A stretch of DNA of 64,000 bases from Asanoa hainanensis (GCF_900188485.1 NZ_FZPH01000016.1:148804-212803), one strand, 5' to 3'. Counted from the first letter of the stretch, positions 15,821 to 24,472 are shown. Notes: generated by a model from the letters alone, not told the origin. Numbers and translations are program-made.

Positions 15821-16410
15821 CGCAGCACGGCGAGCAGGTCGGCGAGGCCGCCCTCGCGGGTCACGGCTCCGCCCACGCCGAGCGCGTCGGCGCCCGCCGC
15901 GAGGAAGTCGCGGGCGTTGTGCGGGCCGATGCCGCCGGTCGCGACGAACCGCACGTCCGGGAACGGTCCGCGCACCTCGCGCAGCCAGCCGGCGCCCAGC
16001 GAGCCGGCCGGGAACGCCTTCAGCCAGTCGCAGCCGGCCTTGCGGGCGTGGTGCACCTCCGACGGGGTGGCCACGCCGGGCAGGTGCGGCAGGCCGGCGG
16101 CGGCGCTCGCGGCGACCACGTCGAGGTCGAGCCCGGGCGCGACGGTGAACACCGCACCGGCGTCCGCCGCCACCTTCACCTGCTCGACCGTCACCACCGT
16201 GCCGGCACCGACCAGGGCTCCGCGCGCGGCCGCGGCCGACGCCACCGCCCGCAGGCACGCCACGGCCTCGGGGGTCTGGATCGGGACCTCGACGGCACCG
16301 AGGCCGCTGTCCCACACCGCCTCGGCGAGCGCCACCGCCCGCTCGATCGGCACGTTGCGGAGGATCGCCATGAGGGGTTTGCCGCGGAGCAGCGTCGCGA
16401 AGTCGGTCAT
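15817..16410 (-). CDS. eda: 2-dehydro-3-deoxy-phosphogluconate (KDPG) aldolase
   Basis: A 197-residue class I aldolase of the KDPG/KHG family. The Schiff-base lysine is K131 in DWLKAFPAG and the catalytic glutamate lies in GAVEVPIQTP. PGVATPSE and VATGGIGPHNA complete the phosphate-binding barrel loops. It cleaves KDPG to pyruvate and glyceraldehyde 3-phosphate. The divergent KDG kinase gene starts 21 bases away and makes its substrate, so the two form a catabolic pair for 2-keto-3-deoxygluconate from uronates or galactose-type acids. TACCTT lies nine bases before the ATG and could be a near-leaderless -10. Confidence 0.92.
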   Translation of the reverse strand: MTDFATLLRGKPLMAILRNVPIERAVALAEAVWDSGLGAVEVPIQTPEAVACLRAVASAAAARGALVGAGTVVTVEQVKVAADAGAVFTVAPGLDLDVVAASAAAGLPHLPGVATPSEVHHARKAGCDWLKAFPAGSLGAGWLREVRGPFPDVRFVATGGIGPHNARDFLAAGADALGVGGAVTREGGLADLLAVLR

Positions 16411-16431
16411 CGGAATGGCAAGGTAGCCGGC

Positions 16432-17388
16432 ATGCCCCAACCGGTCAACCGCGCACCCGCCCCACCGGACATCGTCGGCCTGGGTGAGGCGATGGTGCTC
16501 TTCCAGGCGGCCGGCGGGGCGCCGCTGGACACCTGCGCGACCACCTCGGTGCACGTCGCCGGGGCCGAGCTCAACCTGCTGGCGGCCGCGGCGCGGACCG
16601 GCGCGCGGGCGGCGTTCTGCAGCAGGGTCGGCGCCGACCCGTTCGGCCGGCGGGTGCTCGCGGCCGCCGCGGCGCTCGGCGTCGACACCGACCTCGTGGC
16701 CACCGACGACGGCTTCCCGACCGGGGTGTTCTTCAAGGAGGTACGCCCCGACGGCGCGCGCCGGGTGCACTACTACCGGGCCGGCTCGGCGGCGTCCACG
16801 ATGGACGAAGACGACGCCGACCGGGCCCTGGCCACTTCGCCGCGGCTCGTCGCCGTCTCCGGGTTGACCGCGGCGCTGGGCGAGGGGCCGGAGCGCGCGG
16901 TGGTGCGGCTGGCCCGGCAGGCTCACGCCCGGGGCGTCGCGGTCGCGCTCGACCCCAACCTGCGGCCCGGGCTGCGGCCGGTCGGCGAGACGCTGGTCGG
17001 GCTGCTGCCGTACACGGCCTATCTGGTGCTGGGTCGCGACGAGGCGCCCACGCTGTTCGGCACCGACGAGCCCGCGGAGGTGTTCGCAAGGGCCCGGGCG
17101 GCCGGTGTCGGCGAGGTGGTGCTCAAGGCCGGCGCGGACGGCTGCTGGTACGCGACGGACGACGGGCCGGTGCACCTGCCCACGGCGGCGGTGCGGGTGG
17201 TCGACCCGGTCGGTGCGGGCGACGCGTTCGCCGGTGCCTACCTGGCGGCCCGGCTGGCCGGCATCGACCCGCGCGGGGCCGCCTGGCTGGGCAGCCAGTT
17301 CGCCGCTGGCGTGGTGGCCGCACCCGGCGACACGGAAGGGCTGCCGGACCCGGACCGGGCGCGCGAGCTGGTCAGCTCGGTCCGCTAG
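16432..17388 (+). CDS. kdgK: 2-keto-3-deoxygluconate kinase (PfkB family)
   Basis: A 318-residue ribokinase-fold sugar kinase. The N-terminal GLGEAMVLF, the substrate region VHVAGAELNLLAAAARTG and the C-terminal ATP/catalytic motif DPVGAGDAFAGA (base aspartate near residue 264) are all present. The RPDGARRVHYYRAGSAAS segment is typical of KDG kinases, and the divergent KDPG aldolase supports that substrate. AAGG eight bases before the ATG is a modest ribosome site. The end overlaps the convergent ArsR-type regulator gene by 17 bases. Confidence 0.9.
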   Translation: MPQPVNRAPAPPDIVGLGEAMVLFQAAGGAPLDTCATTSVHVAGAELNLLAAAARTGARAAFCSRVGADPFGRRVLAAAAALGVDTDLVATDDGFPTGVFFKEVRPDGARRVHYYRAGSAASTMDEDDADRALATSPRLVAVSGLTAALGEGPERAVVRLARQAHARGVAVALDPNLRPGLRPVGETLVGLLPYTAYLVLGRDEAPTLFGTDEPAEVFARARAAGVGEVVLKAGADGCWYATDDGPVHLPTAAVRVVDPVGAGDAFAGAYLAARLAGIDPRGAAWLGSQFAAGVVAAPGDTEGLPDPDRARELVSSVR

Positions 17389-18364
17389 TCGCGAGCAGGT
17401 CGCCCAGCGGCGTGCGGTGGTAGAGCACGGACCGCCCCGAGCGGGCGGCGTCCAGCAGGCCGGCCCGGCGCAGCGCGCGCAGGTGGTCGCCCGCGGAGCC
17501 GACCGGGACGGCCAGCGTCCGGGCCAGTTGCGTGGTGCTGGCCGGCTCGCGCAGCGCGACCAGGATCCGGGCCCGGGTGCGGCCTATGAGCTCCTCCAGC
17601 GCGGCCGAGGGCGGCTCCGGCCGGGCACCCCACCAGTCGGCGACGCCGCGCGCCGGATAGATGATCGCGCGGTCCCAGGGGTCGTCGGAGTGCGCGGCGA
17701 TGCTGGGCCAGATGAACACCGACGGGATGAACGTCATGCCCCGACCGCCGACCACGACGTCGCGGCCGGCGATCCGGCTCACCTCGATGCTGCCGTCGCG
17801 CCAGCGGACCCGCTGGTGCAGGCCGTCGAGCGCGGCCGCCCAGCCGTGCCGGGCCAGCAGGCCCGAGCGGTAGACGATGTCGCGCTCGCAGATCGCCCGC
17901 AGCTGGAGCCAGTCGGTGGCCAGCAGGGCGTCCCAGGCGCGGCGCAGGCCGTCGGCGAGCAGCTCCGTGACGTCCGGCGAGGCCAGGATCTCGCGGGCGT
18001 CCGGGTCCTTGGCGGGCCGGGCGGCCAGGCACACCGCGATCTCGGCGCGGGCCACGGGCAGGGGCACCGCGCGTACCACCTCAAGGTCGTCGTCGATCGT
18101 CTGCAGCGCCGACCGGGTCGGCGGTGGCGCGACGAAGTCGGCGCCGCCGTGCGGGTGGTGCAGCGCGAGCAGGGCCCGCATGGCCGGGTCGGTGCGGCGG
18201 AGGTGCTCGAACGCGGGGCGCAGCCGGGCGGCGGGGCCGGGCGTACGCGGGCCGTGCCGGTCCGTGCCGTCGAAGAAGCGCAGCAGGTTCTCCAGCTCGA
18301 AGCTCGGCGACAGCGCGAACCGGCTGTGCAGCAGGTCGGTCTGGTCGACGAGGTAGCGGAGCAC
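17372..18364 (-). CDS. ArsR-type winged-helix regulator with DUF5937-like N-terminus
   Basis: A 330-residue regulator. The N-terminal two thirds match the DUF5937 family of actinobacteria. The C-terminal 80 residues are an ArsR winged helix: LEELIGRTRARILVALREPASTTQLARTLAVPVGSAGDHLRALRRAGLLDAARSGRSVLYHRTPLGD. No metal-binding cysteines are visible, so the ligand is probably not a metal. The gene diverges from the MFS transporter gene, and a 20-bp palindrome lies between them, so it probably represses both itself and the exporter. Confidence 0.85.
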   Translation of the reverse strand: MLRYLVDQTDLLHSRFALSPSFELENLLRFFDGTDRHGPRTPGPAARLRPAFEHLRRTDPAMRALLALHHPHGGADFVAPPPTRSALQTIDDDLEVVRAVPLPVARAEIAVCLAARPAKDPDAREILASPDVTELLADGLRRAWDALLATDWLQLRAICERDIVYRSGLLARHGWAAALDGLHQRVRWRDGSIEVSRIAGRDVVVGGRGMTFIPSVFIWPSIAAHSDDPWDRAIIYPARGVADWWGARPEPPSAALEELIGRTRARILVALREPASTTQLARTLAVPVGSAGDHLRALRRAGLLDAARSGRSVLYHRTPLGDLLATSGPS

Positions 18365-18372
18365 CCCTCGAC

Positions 18373-18392
18373 GTTACGGCCAGGACCGTAAC
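18373..18392. promoter_or_regulatory. Operator GTTACGG-N6-CCGTAAC between regulator and exporter
   Basis: A perfect 7-bp inverted repeat, 9 bp upstream of the ArsR-type regulator start and 39 bp before the MFS start. Position and symmetry fit a dimeric winged-helix binding site controlling both divergent genes. Confidence 0.7.
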
Positions 18393-18430
18393 TTTGGCCA
18401 CCGGGGCGCCGCCTGCCGCAGGCTGCGGCG

Positions 18431-19777
18431 GTGAGCACACAGTCCGCCACGTACCGCGAGGTCTTCGCGGTGCCGGCCTTCCGGGTCCTGTTCGTCAGCC
18501 GCTCGATCGCCATCGCCGCCGACGCGCTGCGGATCGTCGCGCTGTCGGTGCTGGTGTTCGCGGCGACCGGCTCGCCCCTGCTGTCCGCGATCACCTTCGC
18601 CATCGGCTTCCTGCCGCAGGTGCTCGGCGGCGCGCTGTTCGGCTCCCTGGCCGACCGGCTCCGGCCCCGGCCGCTGATCGTGGCGGGCTACGGCGCGGAG
18701 TGCGTGGCCGCCCTGACCCTCGCCACGGTGCCGCTGCCGACCTGGGCCCGGCTGGTGCTCGTCGCGGTGGTCGCGGTCGGCACGCCGGTGTTCAACGGCG
18801 CCTCCGGCCGGCTGGTCGCCGACGTGCTGACCGGCGACGCGTACGTGCTGGGACGCTCGGTGAGCAGCATGGCGTCGGGCGGCGCGCAGCTGCTCGGCCT
18901 GGCCGCCGGCGGCGTCGCGATCGCCGCGCTCGGCGCGCAGCGGGCCCTGCTGCTCACGGCCGCCTGCCACCTGGTCGCCGCGCTGATCGTCCGGTTCGGT
19001 CTGGCCGACCTGCCCGCGGTGCCGGCCGCCGATGGCGGCGGTGCGGTGCGGCAGAGCTGGTCGAGCAACGCCGCGCTGCTGGCCGACCCGTGGGTCCGGC
19101 AGTTGCTGCTGCTGCAGTGGCTGCCCTCGGCGTTCGTGGTCGGCGCCGAGGCGCTGATGGTCGCGTACGCGTCGACGCGGGGCTTCCCGGCCGGCGCGGT
19201 CGGGCTGCTGATGGCGGCCTCCCCCCTGGGCATGCTGGTCGGCCATCTCGTGGTCGGTCGGCTGGTGCCGCCGGACACCCGGATCCGGCTGGTCGCGCCG
19301 CTGGTGCTGCTGCTCGGTCTGCCGCCCGTGGCCTTCGCGTTCGACCCGCCGTTGCTCGTCTGCGCCGTGCTGATGACCGCCAGCGGCGTCGGGTTCGCGT
19401 ACTCCCTCGGCCTGCAGCGGGCGTTCGTCGACGCGGTGCCGGAGCGCGGCCGGGGCCAGGCGTTCGGCCTGCTCTCCACCGGCCTGATGACCCTGCAGGG
19501 CGTGGGACCGGCCGTGTTCGGTGGGCTGGCCTCGCTGACGGCCCCGCGCTGGGCGGTCGCCCTGGCCGGTGTGACAACGGTCACGACCGCGCTGTTGGTG
19601 CCCAGGCGCCGATTCCTTCTCGACTCCGGTGCGGTCAACACCGGCGGACGGAAGGAGAGCCACGATGGCCAGCACACAGTCGAGCGCCGTGGAGCGCATG
19701 TACCGGACCTGGACCCGGGACCGCTTGAACCCGCCGCCGGAGCCGGAGCCGCGGGAGACCGACGACCACTGGGGTGA
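18431..19777 (+). CDS. MFS transporter (DHA3-like) under ArsR-type control
   Basis: A 448-residue membrane protein with about 12 helices. It starts TYREVFAVPAFRVLFVSRSIAIAADALR, as in DHA3/enterobactin-type exporters, with the motif-A loop SLADRLRPRPLIV. The last 38 residues (from about RKESHDG) are hydrophilic and read over the first 113 bases of the esterase gene in another frame, which is unusual. The original stop may have been lost near the esterase ribosome site. The neighbouring ArsR-type gene and palindrome suggest inducible export. The GTG start has no clear ribosome site. Confidence 0.85.
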   Translation: MSTQSATYREVFAVPAFRVLFVSRSIAIAADALRIVALSVLVFAATGSPLLSAITFAIGFLPQVLGGALFGSLADRLRPRPLIVAGYGAECVAALTLATVPLPTWARLVLVAVVAVGTPVFNGASGRLVADVLTGDAYVLGRSVSSMASGGAQLLGLAAGGVAIAALGAQRALLLTAACHLVAALIVRFGLADLPAVPAADGGGAVRQSWSSNAALLADPWVRQLLLLQWLPSAFVVGAEALMVAYASTRGFPAGAVGLLMAASPLGMLVGHLVVGRLVPPDTRIRLVAPLVLLLGLPPVAFAFDPPLLVCAVLMTASGVGFAYSLGLQRAFVDAVPERGRGQAFGLLSTGLMTLQGVGPAVFGGLASLTAPRWAVALAGVTTVTTALLVPRRRFLLDSGAVNTGGRKESHDGQHTVERRGAHVPDLDPGPLEPAAGAGAAGDRRPLG

Positions 19778-20549
19778 CCTGACGGCGGAGCCGCGCGGGG
19801 TGGACTACCTGGAGGTGGAACACGGGCTGCGGCTGGTGCCGCACGGCGTCCGCGACTCCGGGGCGGCGCTGCTGTGCCTGCACGGCGGCGGCTTCGTCAG
19901 CGGGTCGGTGTTCACCCACCGCAAGCTGTACGGGCACCTCGCCAAGGCGATCGGCGTGCCGGCGCTGATCGCGCACCAGCGGCACACCCCGGAACAGCCG
20001 TTCCCGGCGCAGCAGGAGGACGCGCTCGCGGCGTACACCTGGCTGGTCGGACAGGGTTTCGATCGGCTGGTCCTGGCCGGCGACTCGGCCGGCGGCGGGC
20101 TCGCGGTGACGGCGACCCTGGCCGCCCGCGCCCGCGACCTGCCGGCCCCGGCGGCGCTGCTGCTCATCTCGCCGTGGGTGGACATGGCGGTCAGCGGCGA
20201 CAGCTTCGACACCAACGCCGAACGCGACGGGTTCTTCTACCGCGACGTGGTGCTGGAGTTGGCCGCGATGTACCTCGCGGGCCGCGACCCCCGCGATCCC
20301 GCGGTCAACCCGCTCCACGCGGACCTGACCGGGCTGCCGCCCACGTTCATCCAGGTGGGTGCTGACGAGACGCTGCTCGACGAGAGCCGGATGCTGGAGA
20401 AGCGGGCCCGGGAGTTCGGTGTGGAGGTGCGCCGCGACGTCTTCGAGGAGCAGCAGCACACCTTCCAGATGGCCGCCGGGCGCGCACCGGAGGCGGATGA
20501 CGCGATCCGCCGGTTCGCTGACTGGGTACGACCGAGACTGGAGCTGTGA
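19665..20549 (+). CDS. Alpha/beta hydrolase, hormone-sensitive-lipase (family IV) esterase
   Basis: A 294-residue esterase. LHGGGF is the family oxyanion motif and GDSAGGG carries the nucleophile serine. The aspartate is likely in the VGADETLLDES segment and the histidine in QQHTFQ. It should hydrolyse short-chain acyl or carbonate esters. ATG 19665 is chosen over upstream in-frame codons because GGAAGGAGAG lies just before it. It overlaps the upstream MFS gene by 113 bases and the downstream sigma gene by four, so all three are cotranscribed. Confidence 0.9.
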   Translation: MASTQSSAVERMYRTWTRDRLNPPPEPEPRETDDHWGDLTAEPRGVDYLEVEHGLRLVPHGVRDSGAALLCLHGGGFVSGSVFTHRKLYGHLAKAIGVPALIAHQRHTPEQPFPAQQEDALAAYTWLVGQGFDRLVLAGDSAGGGLAVTATLAARARDLPAPAALLLISPWVDMAVSGDSFDTNAERDGFFYRDVVLELAAMYLAGRDPRDPAVNPLHADLTGLPPTFIQVGADETLLDESRMLEKRAREFGVEVRRDVFEEQQHTFQMAAGRAPEADDAIRRFADWVRPRLEL

Positions 20550-21466
20550 CGATGGATCCGGGAGAGCTCGAGCCACATCGCCGCGAGCTGACCGCGCACT
20601 GCTACCGGATGCTCGGCTCGGCCGAGGAGGCGCAGGACGTGGTGCAGGAGACGTTCCTGCGGGCCTGGCGGGCCCGGGAGCTGTTCGAGGGACGGGCGTC
20701 GGTGCGGGTCTGGCTCTACCGGATCGCCACCAACGCCTGCCTGACGGCGCTGGAGCAGCGGGCCCGGCGCCCGCTGCCCTCCGGCCTCGGCGCGCCCGCC
20801 GACGACCCGACCGCACCCGGCACGATCGACCTCGACGTGCCGTGGCTCCAGCCCTTCGCCGACGACCCGGCCGACACGGTGGTGCGGCGCGAGAGCCTGC
20901 GCCTGGCCCTGGTCGCGAGCCTGCAGCTGTTGCCCCCGCGGCAGCGGGCGGTGCTGTTGATGCGCGAGGTGCTGGAGTTCCCCGCGACGGACGTGGCGTC
21001 CATGTTGGACATGTCGGTGCCGGCGGTGAAGAGCAGCCTGCAACGGGCGCGGGCGCGCCTGGACGCGGCGCGTGGCGAGCCGCTGTCCGACCCGGACTCG
21101 CCGGAGGCGTTGGCGCAACTCGACGCGTACCTGGCAGCGTTCGTCAACAGCGACCTCACCGCGCTGGAAGAGGCGCTGCGCAAGGATGCCACGCTGGAGG
21201 TCGTCCCGTCCCGCACCTGGTTCGCCGGCAAGGCCGTCTGCGTTCCCTACCTGCGTTCGGTCCTCGGCGAGCCCGGCGAGTGGGCGATGTTCCCGGTGAC
21301 CGCCAACGACCAGCCGGCGGTGGTGGTCTACCGTGCCGGAGCCGCGTTCGGCGTGGTGCTGCTGTCGCCGACCCCGACCGGGCTGGCCGGCATCGTCCTG
21401 TTCACCGGTGCCGACCACGTCGAACGCTTCGGCTATCCCGCGGTGCTGGGCCCTGGGCTTGCCTAG
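20546..21466 (+). CDS. ECF sigma factor with C-terminal SnoaL-like domain (SigG/SigJ type)
   Basis: A 306-residue RNA polymerase sigma factor. Region 2 is HCYRMLGSAEEAQDVVQETFLRAW and region 4 is LLPPRQRAVLLMREVLEFPATDVASMLDMSVPAVKSSLQRARARL. After residue 195 a SnoaL/NTF2-like domain begins (LDAYLAAFVNSDLTALEEALRKDATLEVVPS). In this class the tail replaces a separate anti-sigma factor and can bind the core-contact region or a ligand; no anti-sigma gene lies nearby. The GTG start overlaps the esterase stop (GTGA). It may direct its own operon, but no promoter consensus can be named. Confidence 0.9.
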   Translation: MTMDPGELEPHRRELTAHCYRMLGSAEEAQDVVQETFLRAWRARELFEGRASVRVWLYRIATNACLTALEQRARRPLPSGLGAPADDPTAPGTIDLDVPWLQPFADDPADTVVRRESLRLALVASLQLLPPRQRAVLLMREVLEFPATDVASMLDMSVPAVKSSLQRARARLDAARGEPLSDPDSPEALAQLDAYLAAFVNSDLTALEEALRKDATLEVVPSRTWFAGKAVCVPYLRSVLGEPGEWAMFPVTANDQPAVVVYRAGAAFGVVLLSPTPTGLAGIVLFTGADHVERFGYPAVLGPGLA

Positions 21467-22233
21467 CCGCCCTCGGTCTGGCGGAGCTGGCCGGCGATGT
21501 CGTCCGGCGAGAGGTTGGCGTTGGCGAACGCGGCCGTGCGGGGCAGGCTCAGGTGCAGCTCGGTCTCGGTGGCCACCCGCACCTCGCCCTCGACCAGGGC
21601 GAAGTCGAGGGCGTGGCCGCCGTGGTCGCGGTCGGCGGTGAGGAAGTGCAGGTGGTAGCCCGGCACCGCGATTCCCAGCTCGTACGACGGTGACCGGAAG
21701 CCGGCCAGGTCGCCGTCGACGTCGCGGAACGTGGTGACGGCCTGCCCTTCGGTGGCCTTGGTCAGCGGCGGGTACGGCGGCTTCTGCTCCATCACCGTGC
21801 GGGTCTCGACGCTCGCGAACCGGCCGGTGACGCGGACGGCGGCCGTCAGGTTGGTGGTGGGCAACGCGTGGTCGATCCGGTCGAGCAGGTTCTTTCGGTC
21901 GACCGGCGCGGTGATCCGCAGGGTGATCTCGGGCCGGAACCAGGTGACGGTGGCGAACGGGGTCAGGTCGGTGGGCTCCGCGACCCGCGCGCCGCCGTCG
22001 GCCCGCAGGTGGTGGCAGGTCCCGTCGAGCACGACCATCTCGCCGTCGAGGTGGTTGAAGGTGCCGAGCCCGAAGTTGCCGTGCCGCAGCAGCTCGGCGA
22101 TCGTCACGTCGCCGTCGTAGAGCCCGTCCAGCAGGGCGGCGATGGTCGAGGTCTGGTAGATCTCGTCGGCGTGCCCGTCGTGGATCATCGCGCGGCCCCA
22201 CGCCCGGAACCGGTCGTATGCTTCGCTCTCCAT
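21463..22233 (-). CDS. alsD: Alpha-acetolactate decarboxylase
   Basis: A 256-residue enzyme converting 2-acetolactate to acetoin. Diagnostic segments are IYQTSTIAALLDGLYDGD, HGNFGLGTFNHLDGEMVVLDG, KPPYPPL and GYHLHFLTADRDHGGHALDF, the last holding zinc-ligand histidines. Length agrees with the BudA/AlsD family. No acetolactate synthase gene lies next to it, so it must draw on the branched-chain amino acid pathway or a distant synthase. It converges on the sigma factor gene with a four-base overlap. A GAGGA ribosome site precedes the ATG. Confidence 0.92.
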   Translation of the reverse strand: MESEAYDRFRAWGRAMIHDGHADEIYQTSTIAALLDGLYDGDVTIAELLRHGNFGLGTFNHLDGEMVVLDGTCHHLRADGGARVAEPTDLTPFATVTWFRPEITLRITAPVDRKNLLDRIDHALPTTNLTAAVRVTGRFASVETRTVMEQKPPYPPLTKATEGQAVTTFRDVDGDLAGFRSPSYELGIAVPGYHLHFLTADRDHGGHALDFALVEGEVRVATETELHLSLPRTAAFANANLSPDDIAGQLRQTEGG

Positions 22234-22288
22234 GGCGCTTCCTCGCTCGGCGTCACCTTTGTCCCTCGTCGGGGCACCCGCTTGACAC

Positions 22289-22861
22289 CTACCCGGTGAC
22301 GCCCGGCCGACACCACCCGGCGCGGTAGAGGTCGCGCAGCACGCCGATCTCGCCGCCGTGGTGCATGGTCTCGCGGTTGACGTGCACGATCAGGGCGGCC
22401 ATCGGCTCCGCGGCGAAGTAGGCCCCGCGCGGGCCGAGCGGGCGGGCCAGCTCGTCGGCGTCGAGTGCGGCGATCGCCGTGTGCCAACGGCCGTACACGT
22501 CGTCGAGGAAGGCCAGCGCCCCGGTGGCGTCCGCCGGGAGGTCGGGGACGTGCCGCGGGTCGGACATGTCGGCACCGTCCTCATTGGAGGCGAAGAACGT
22601 GCTCACCCGGGTGTGGAAGTTGACGGCTACGTGCGCGATCCGCCAGGCGATGGTGGTGAACGGCGGCGGTGTGCCCGGTTCCGGCCAGGGGCCGTCGGCG
22701 CGGTGGCGGCCGTCGTCTCCCCGGCGGACCGTCCAGGCGTCGGGGACCGGCTCCCAGGCGTACTCGTCGTCGGTCAGCCCGTCGAGTCGGGGTCGCAGGT
22801 GGTTGTCCCAGTAGAACGTGAGCTGGTCTTTGAACAACTCGATCAGAGCGCCGCTGCCCAT
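22289..22861 (-). CDS. DinB-fold (DUF664-like) protein
   Basis: A 190-residue four-helix DinB/YfiT-like protein. Motif positions expected for the three metal histidines are visible: AWRIAHVAVNFHTR, then HVNRETMHHGGEIGVLRDLYRA at the C-terminus. Members act as thiol-dependent (mycothiol or bacillithiol) transferases or have unknown roles. The start codon lies inside the end of the NUDIX gene (19-base overlap), so the two are cotranscribed and coupled. Nothing specifies the substrate. Confidence 0.85.
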   Translation of the reverse strand: MGSGALIELFKDQLTFYWDNHLRPRLDGLTDDEYAWEPVPDAWTVRRGDDGRHRADGPWPEPGTPPPFTTIAWRIAHVAVNFHTRVSTFFASNEDGADMSDPRHVPDLPADATGALAFLDDVYGRWHTAIAALDADELARPLGPRGAYFAAEPMAALIVHVNRETMHHGGEIGVLRDLYRAGWCRPGVTG

Positions 22862-23385
22862 GCCCGCACCTTCTGCCGGAAGTCCTGCTCCACCTCGTCC
22901 GGTGGCAGCCAGGCGATGCCGTGCACCTCGTCTGCCCGCAACCGGGTGGCAGGTGCGGTGACCGTGGTGAAGAGATAGCGGACGTCGAAATGGTGGTGCG
23001 CGGCTTCGTCTCTGGCCGGGTTGGCGGCGATCGGGTGGACGCCGATGTCGCACGGCGTGTCGTCGGCCAGGGTCAGCAGCGCGATGCCAGTCTCCTCTTC
23101 GACCTCTCTTTGGGCCGCGCCGACTAGCGTCGTGTCGCCGGGTTCGAGGTGTCCGCCGGGCTGGAGCCATCTCTTGAACACGCTGTGGCGGATGTGGAGC
23201 ATCCGGCCGGCAGGGTCGAGCACCACCGCGGAGGCGGTCACGTGGCCGGGTACGAACGTCTTTCGGGAGACGACGTCGGCTTCTTCCGTGAGGGCGGTGG
23301 TCAACGGTGCCAGCCGCTCGGCCTCGGCCGGGTGCCGCGCGAGGTAGCCGGCGATCACCTCGGCGACGTGCGCACGGGACATCAC
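22843..23385 (-). CDS. NUDIX hydrolase
   Basis: A 180-residue protein with a complete Nudix box, GGHLEPGDTTLVGAAQREVEEETGI (residues 78-102), including the REVEEETG metal-binding core. The family cleaves nucleoside diphosphates linked to other groups. Sequences near KTFVPGHVTASAVVLD and FKRWLQPGGHLEPG are typical of the actinobacterial group with broad or unknown substrates. The GTG start at 23385 lies six bases after TACCAT on the leftward strand, a leaderless-type arrangement. The gene runs into the DinB gene with a 19-base overlap. Confidence 0.9.
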   Translation of the reverse strand: MMSRAHVAEVIAGYLARHPAEAERLAPLTTALTEEADVVSRKTFVPGHVTASAVVLDPAGRMLHIRHSVFKRWLQPGGHLEPGDTTLVGAAQREVEEETGIALLTLADDTPCDIGVHPIAANPARDEAAHHHFDVRYLFTTVTAPATRLRADEVHGIAWLPPDEVEQDFRQKVRAWAAAL

Positions 23386-23406
23386 CCCGAGATGGTACGC
23401 GTCGCC

Positions 23407-24447
23407 TTACGGATGCTGGTGTGCCGTGGACGCGCGGGGCACGAGGCTCGGCTCGAAGCGGAGGTGCCGGGCCGTGACCGGGCTGCCGTTCTCGCGTTCG
23501 ACGATCCCTTCCAGCAGCAGGCGCGCCGCGTGGCGGCCGAGGTCGGCGCGGGGCGCCCGCACGGAGGTCAGCGGGACGGCCGCCGCGGCCGCGAACTCCA
23601 TGTCGTCGTAGCCCACGATGGCGACGTCCTCCGGCACCCGGACCCCGTGCGCAAGCAGCCCTTGCAGCAGGCCGATCGCCACCAGGTCGTTGGCGGCGAA
23701 GACGCCTGTGGGCCGGCTCGCGGGGTGCATCGCCAGGAGGTGGTCGGCGGCGCCGCGGCCGGAGCGCAGGGTCAGGTCGGCGGTCGGGATCGACAGGAAC
23801 GAGGTGGCGCCGTCGGAGACCTGGCGGATCGCCTCGTACGCGCCGTCCCTGCGGTCCTCGATCTGGGCCAGCGTGGCCGGGCCGCCGACGACCGCGATCC
23901 GCCGGTGGCCGCGGGCGAGCAGGTGCTCGGCCGCGATCCGGCCGCCGGCCACGTCGTCGACGGCGACGTTCGAGTGGGTGCGCTCCAGGTGCCGGTCCAG
24001 GAAGACGATCGGGATGCCGAGGCGGTCGAACGCGTCGGTGCTCGGCGGGGACAGGTTGGTCGGGTTCCAGAGCAGTCCGCGTACCCGCTGCTGCTGGAAC
24101 ATCTCCAGGTAGCGCTGCTCGCGGCCCAGCAGGCCGCCGCTGCCCGCCAGCATGACTACGAGCCCGGCGGTGGCCACTTCGTCCTCGACACCGCGTACGA
24201 CGTCGGTCAGATAGGGGTTGGCCACGTCGAGCACCAGCATGGCGACGGTTCGGCTGGACCCGGCGCGGAGCTGGCGGGCCGACTCGCTGCGCACGAAGCC
24301 GAGCTTGGAGATGACGGCGCTGACCCGGCGCCGGGTGGGCAGTGCGACCAGATGTGGCCGGTTGAGCACATTGGACACAGTGCCGACCGAGACGCCGGCG
24401 GCCGCCGCCACGTCCTTGATCCGCACACCGCCCGGTAGCTCAGCCAT
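23407..24447 (-). CDS. LacI-family transcriptional regulator
   Basis: A 346-residue regulator. The HTH is at residues 9-34 (IKDVAAAAGVSVGTVSNVLNRPHLVA), followed by the hinge and a sugar-binding sensor domain with VAIVGYDDMEFAAAAAVPLTSVRAP. ATG 24447 is chosen because it places the HTH at the N-terminus. It diverges from the acyltransferase/dipeptidase pair, and the 144-base gap holds two GCGATCGAT-type sites in opposite orientation, so it may control that pair as well as itself. No sugar utilisation genes adjoin it. Confidence 0.9.
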   Translation of the reverse strand: MAELPGGVRIKDVAAAAGVSVGTVSNVLNRPHLVALPTRRRVSAVISKLGFVRSESARQLRAGSSRTVAMLVLDVANPYLTDVVRGVEDEVATAGLVVMLAGSGGLLGREQRYLEMFQQQRVRGLLWNPTNLSPPSTDAFDRLGIPIVFLDRHLERTHSNVAVDDVAGGRIAAEHLLARGHRRIAVVGGPATLAQIEDRRDGAYEAIRQVSDGATSFLSIPTADLTLRSGRGAADHLLAMHPASRPTGVFAANDLVAIGLLQGLLAHGVRVPEDVAIVGYDDMEFAAAAAVPLTSVRAPRADLGRHAARLLLEGIVERENGSPVTARHLRFEPSLVPRASTAHQHP

Positions 24448-24472
24448 AGGTGTGACCAGGGTGCCACAGCCA

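Noticed and set aside
22249..22303. 9-bp inverted repeat GGCGTCACC/GGTGACGCC near the DinB stop as terminator
   Set aside because: The loop is 37 bases and no T-run follows, so it is too weak to call.
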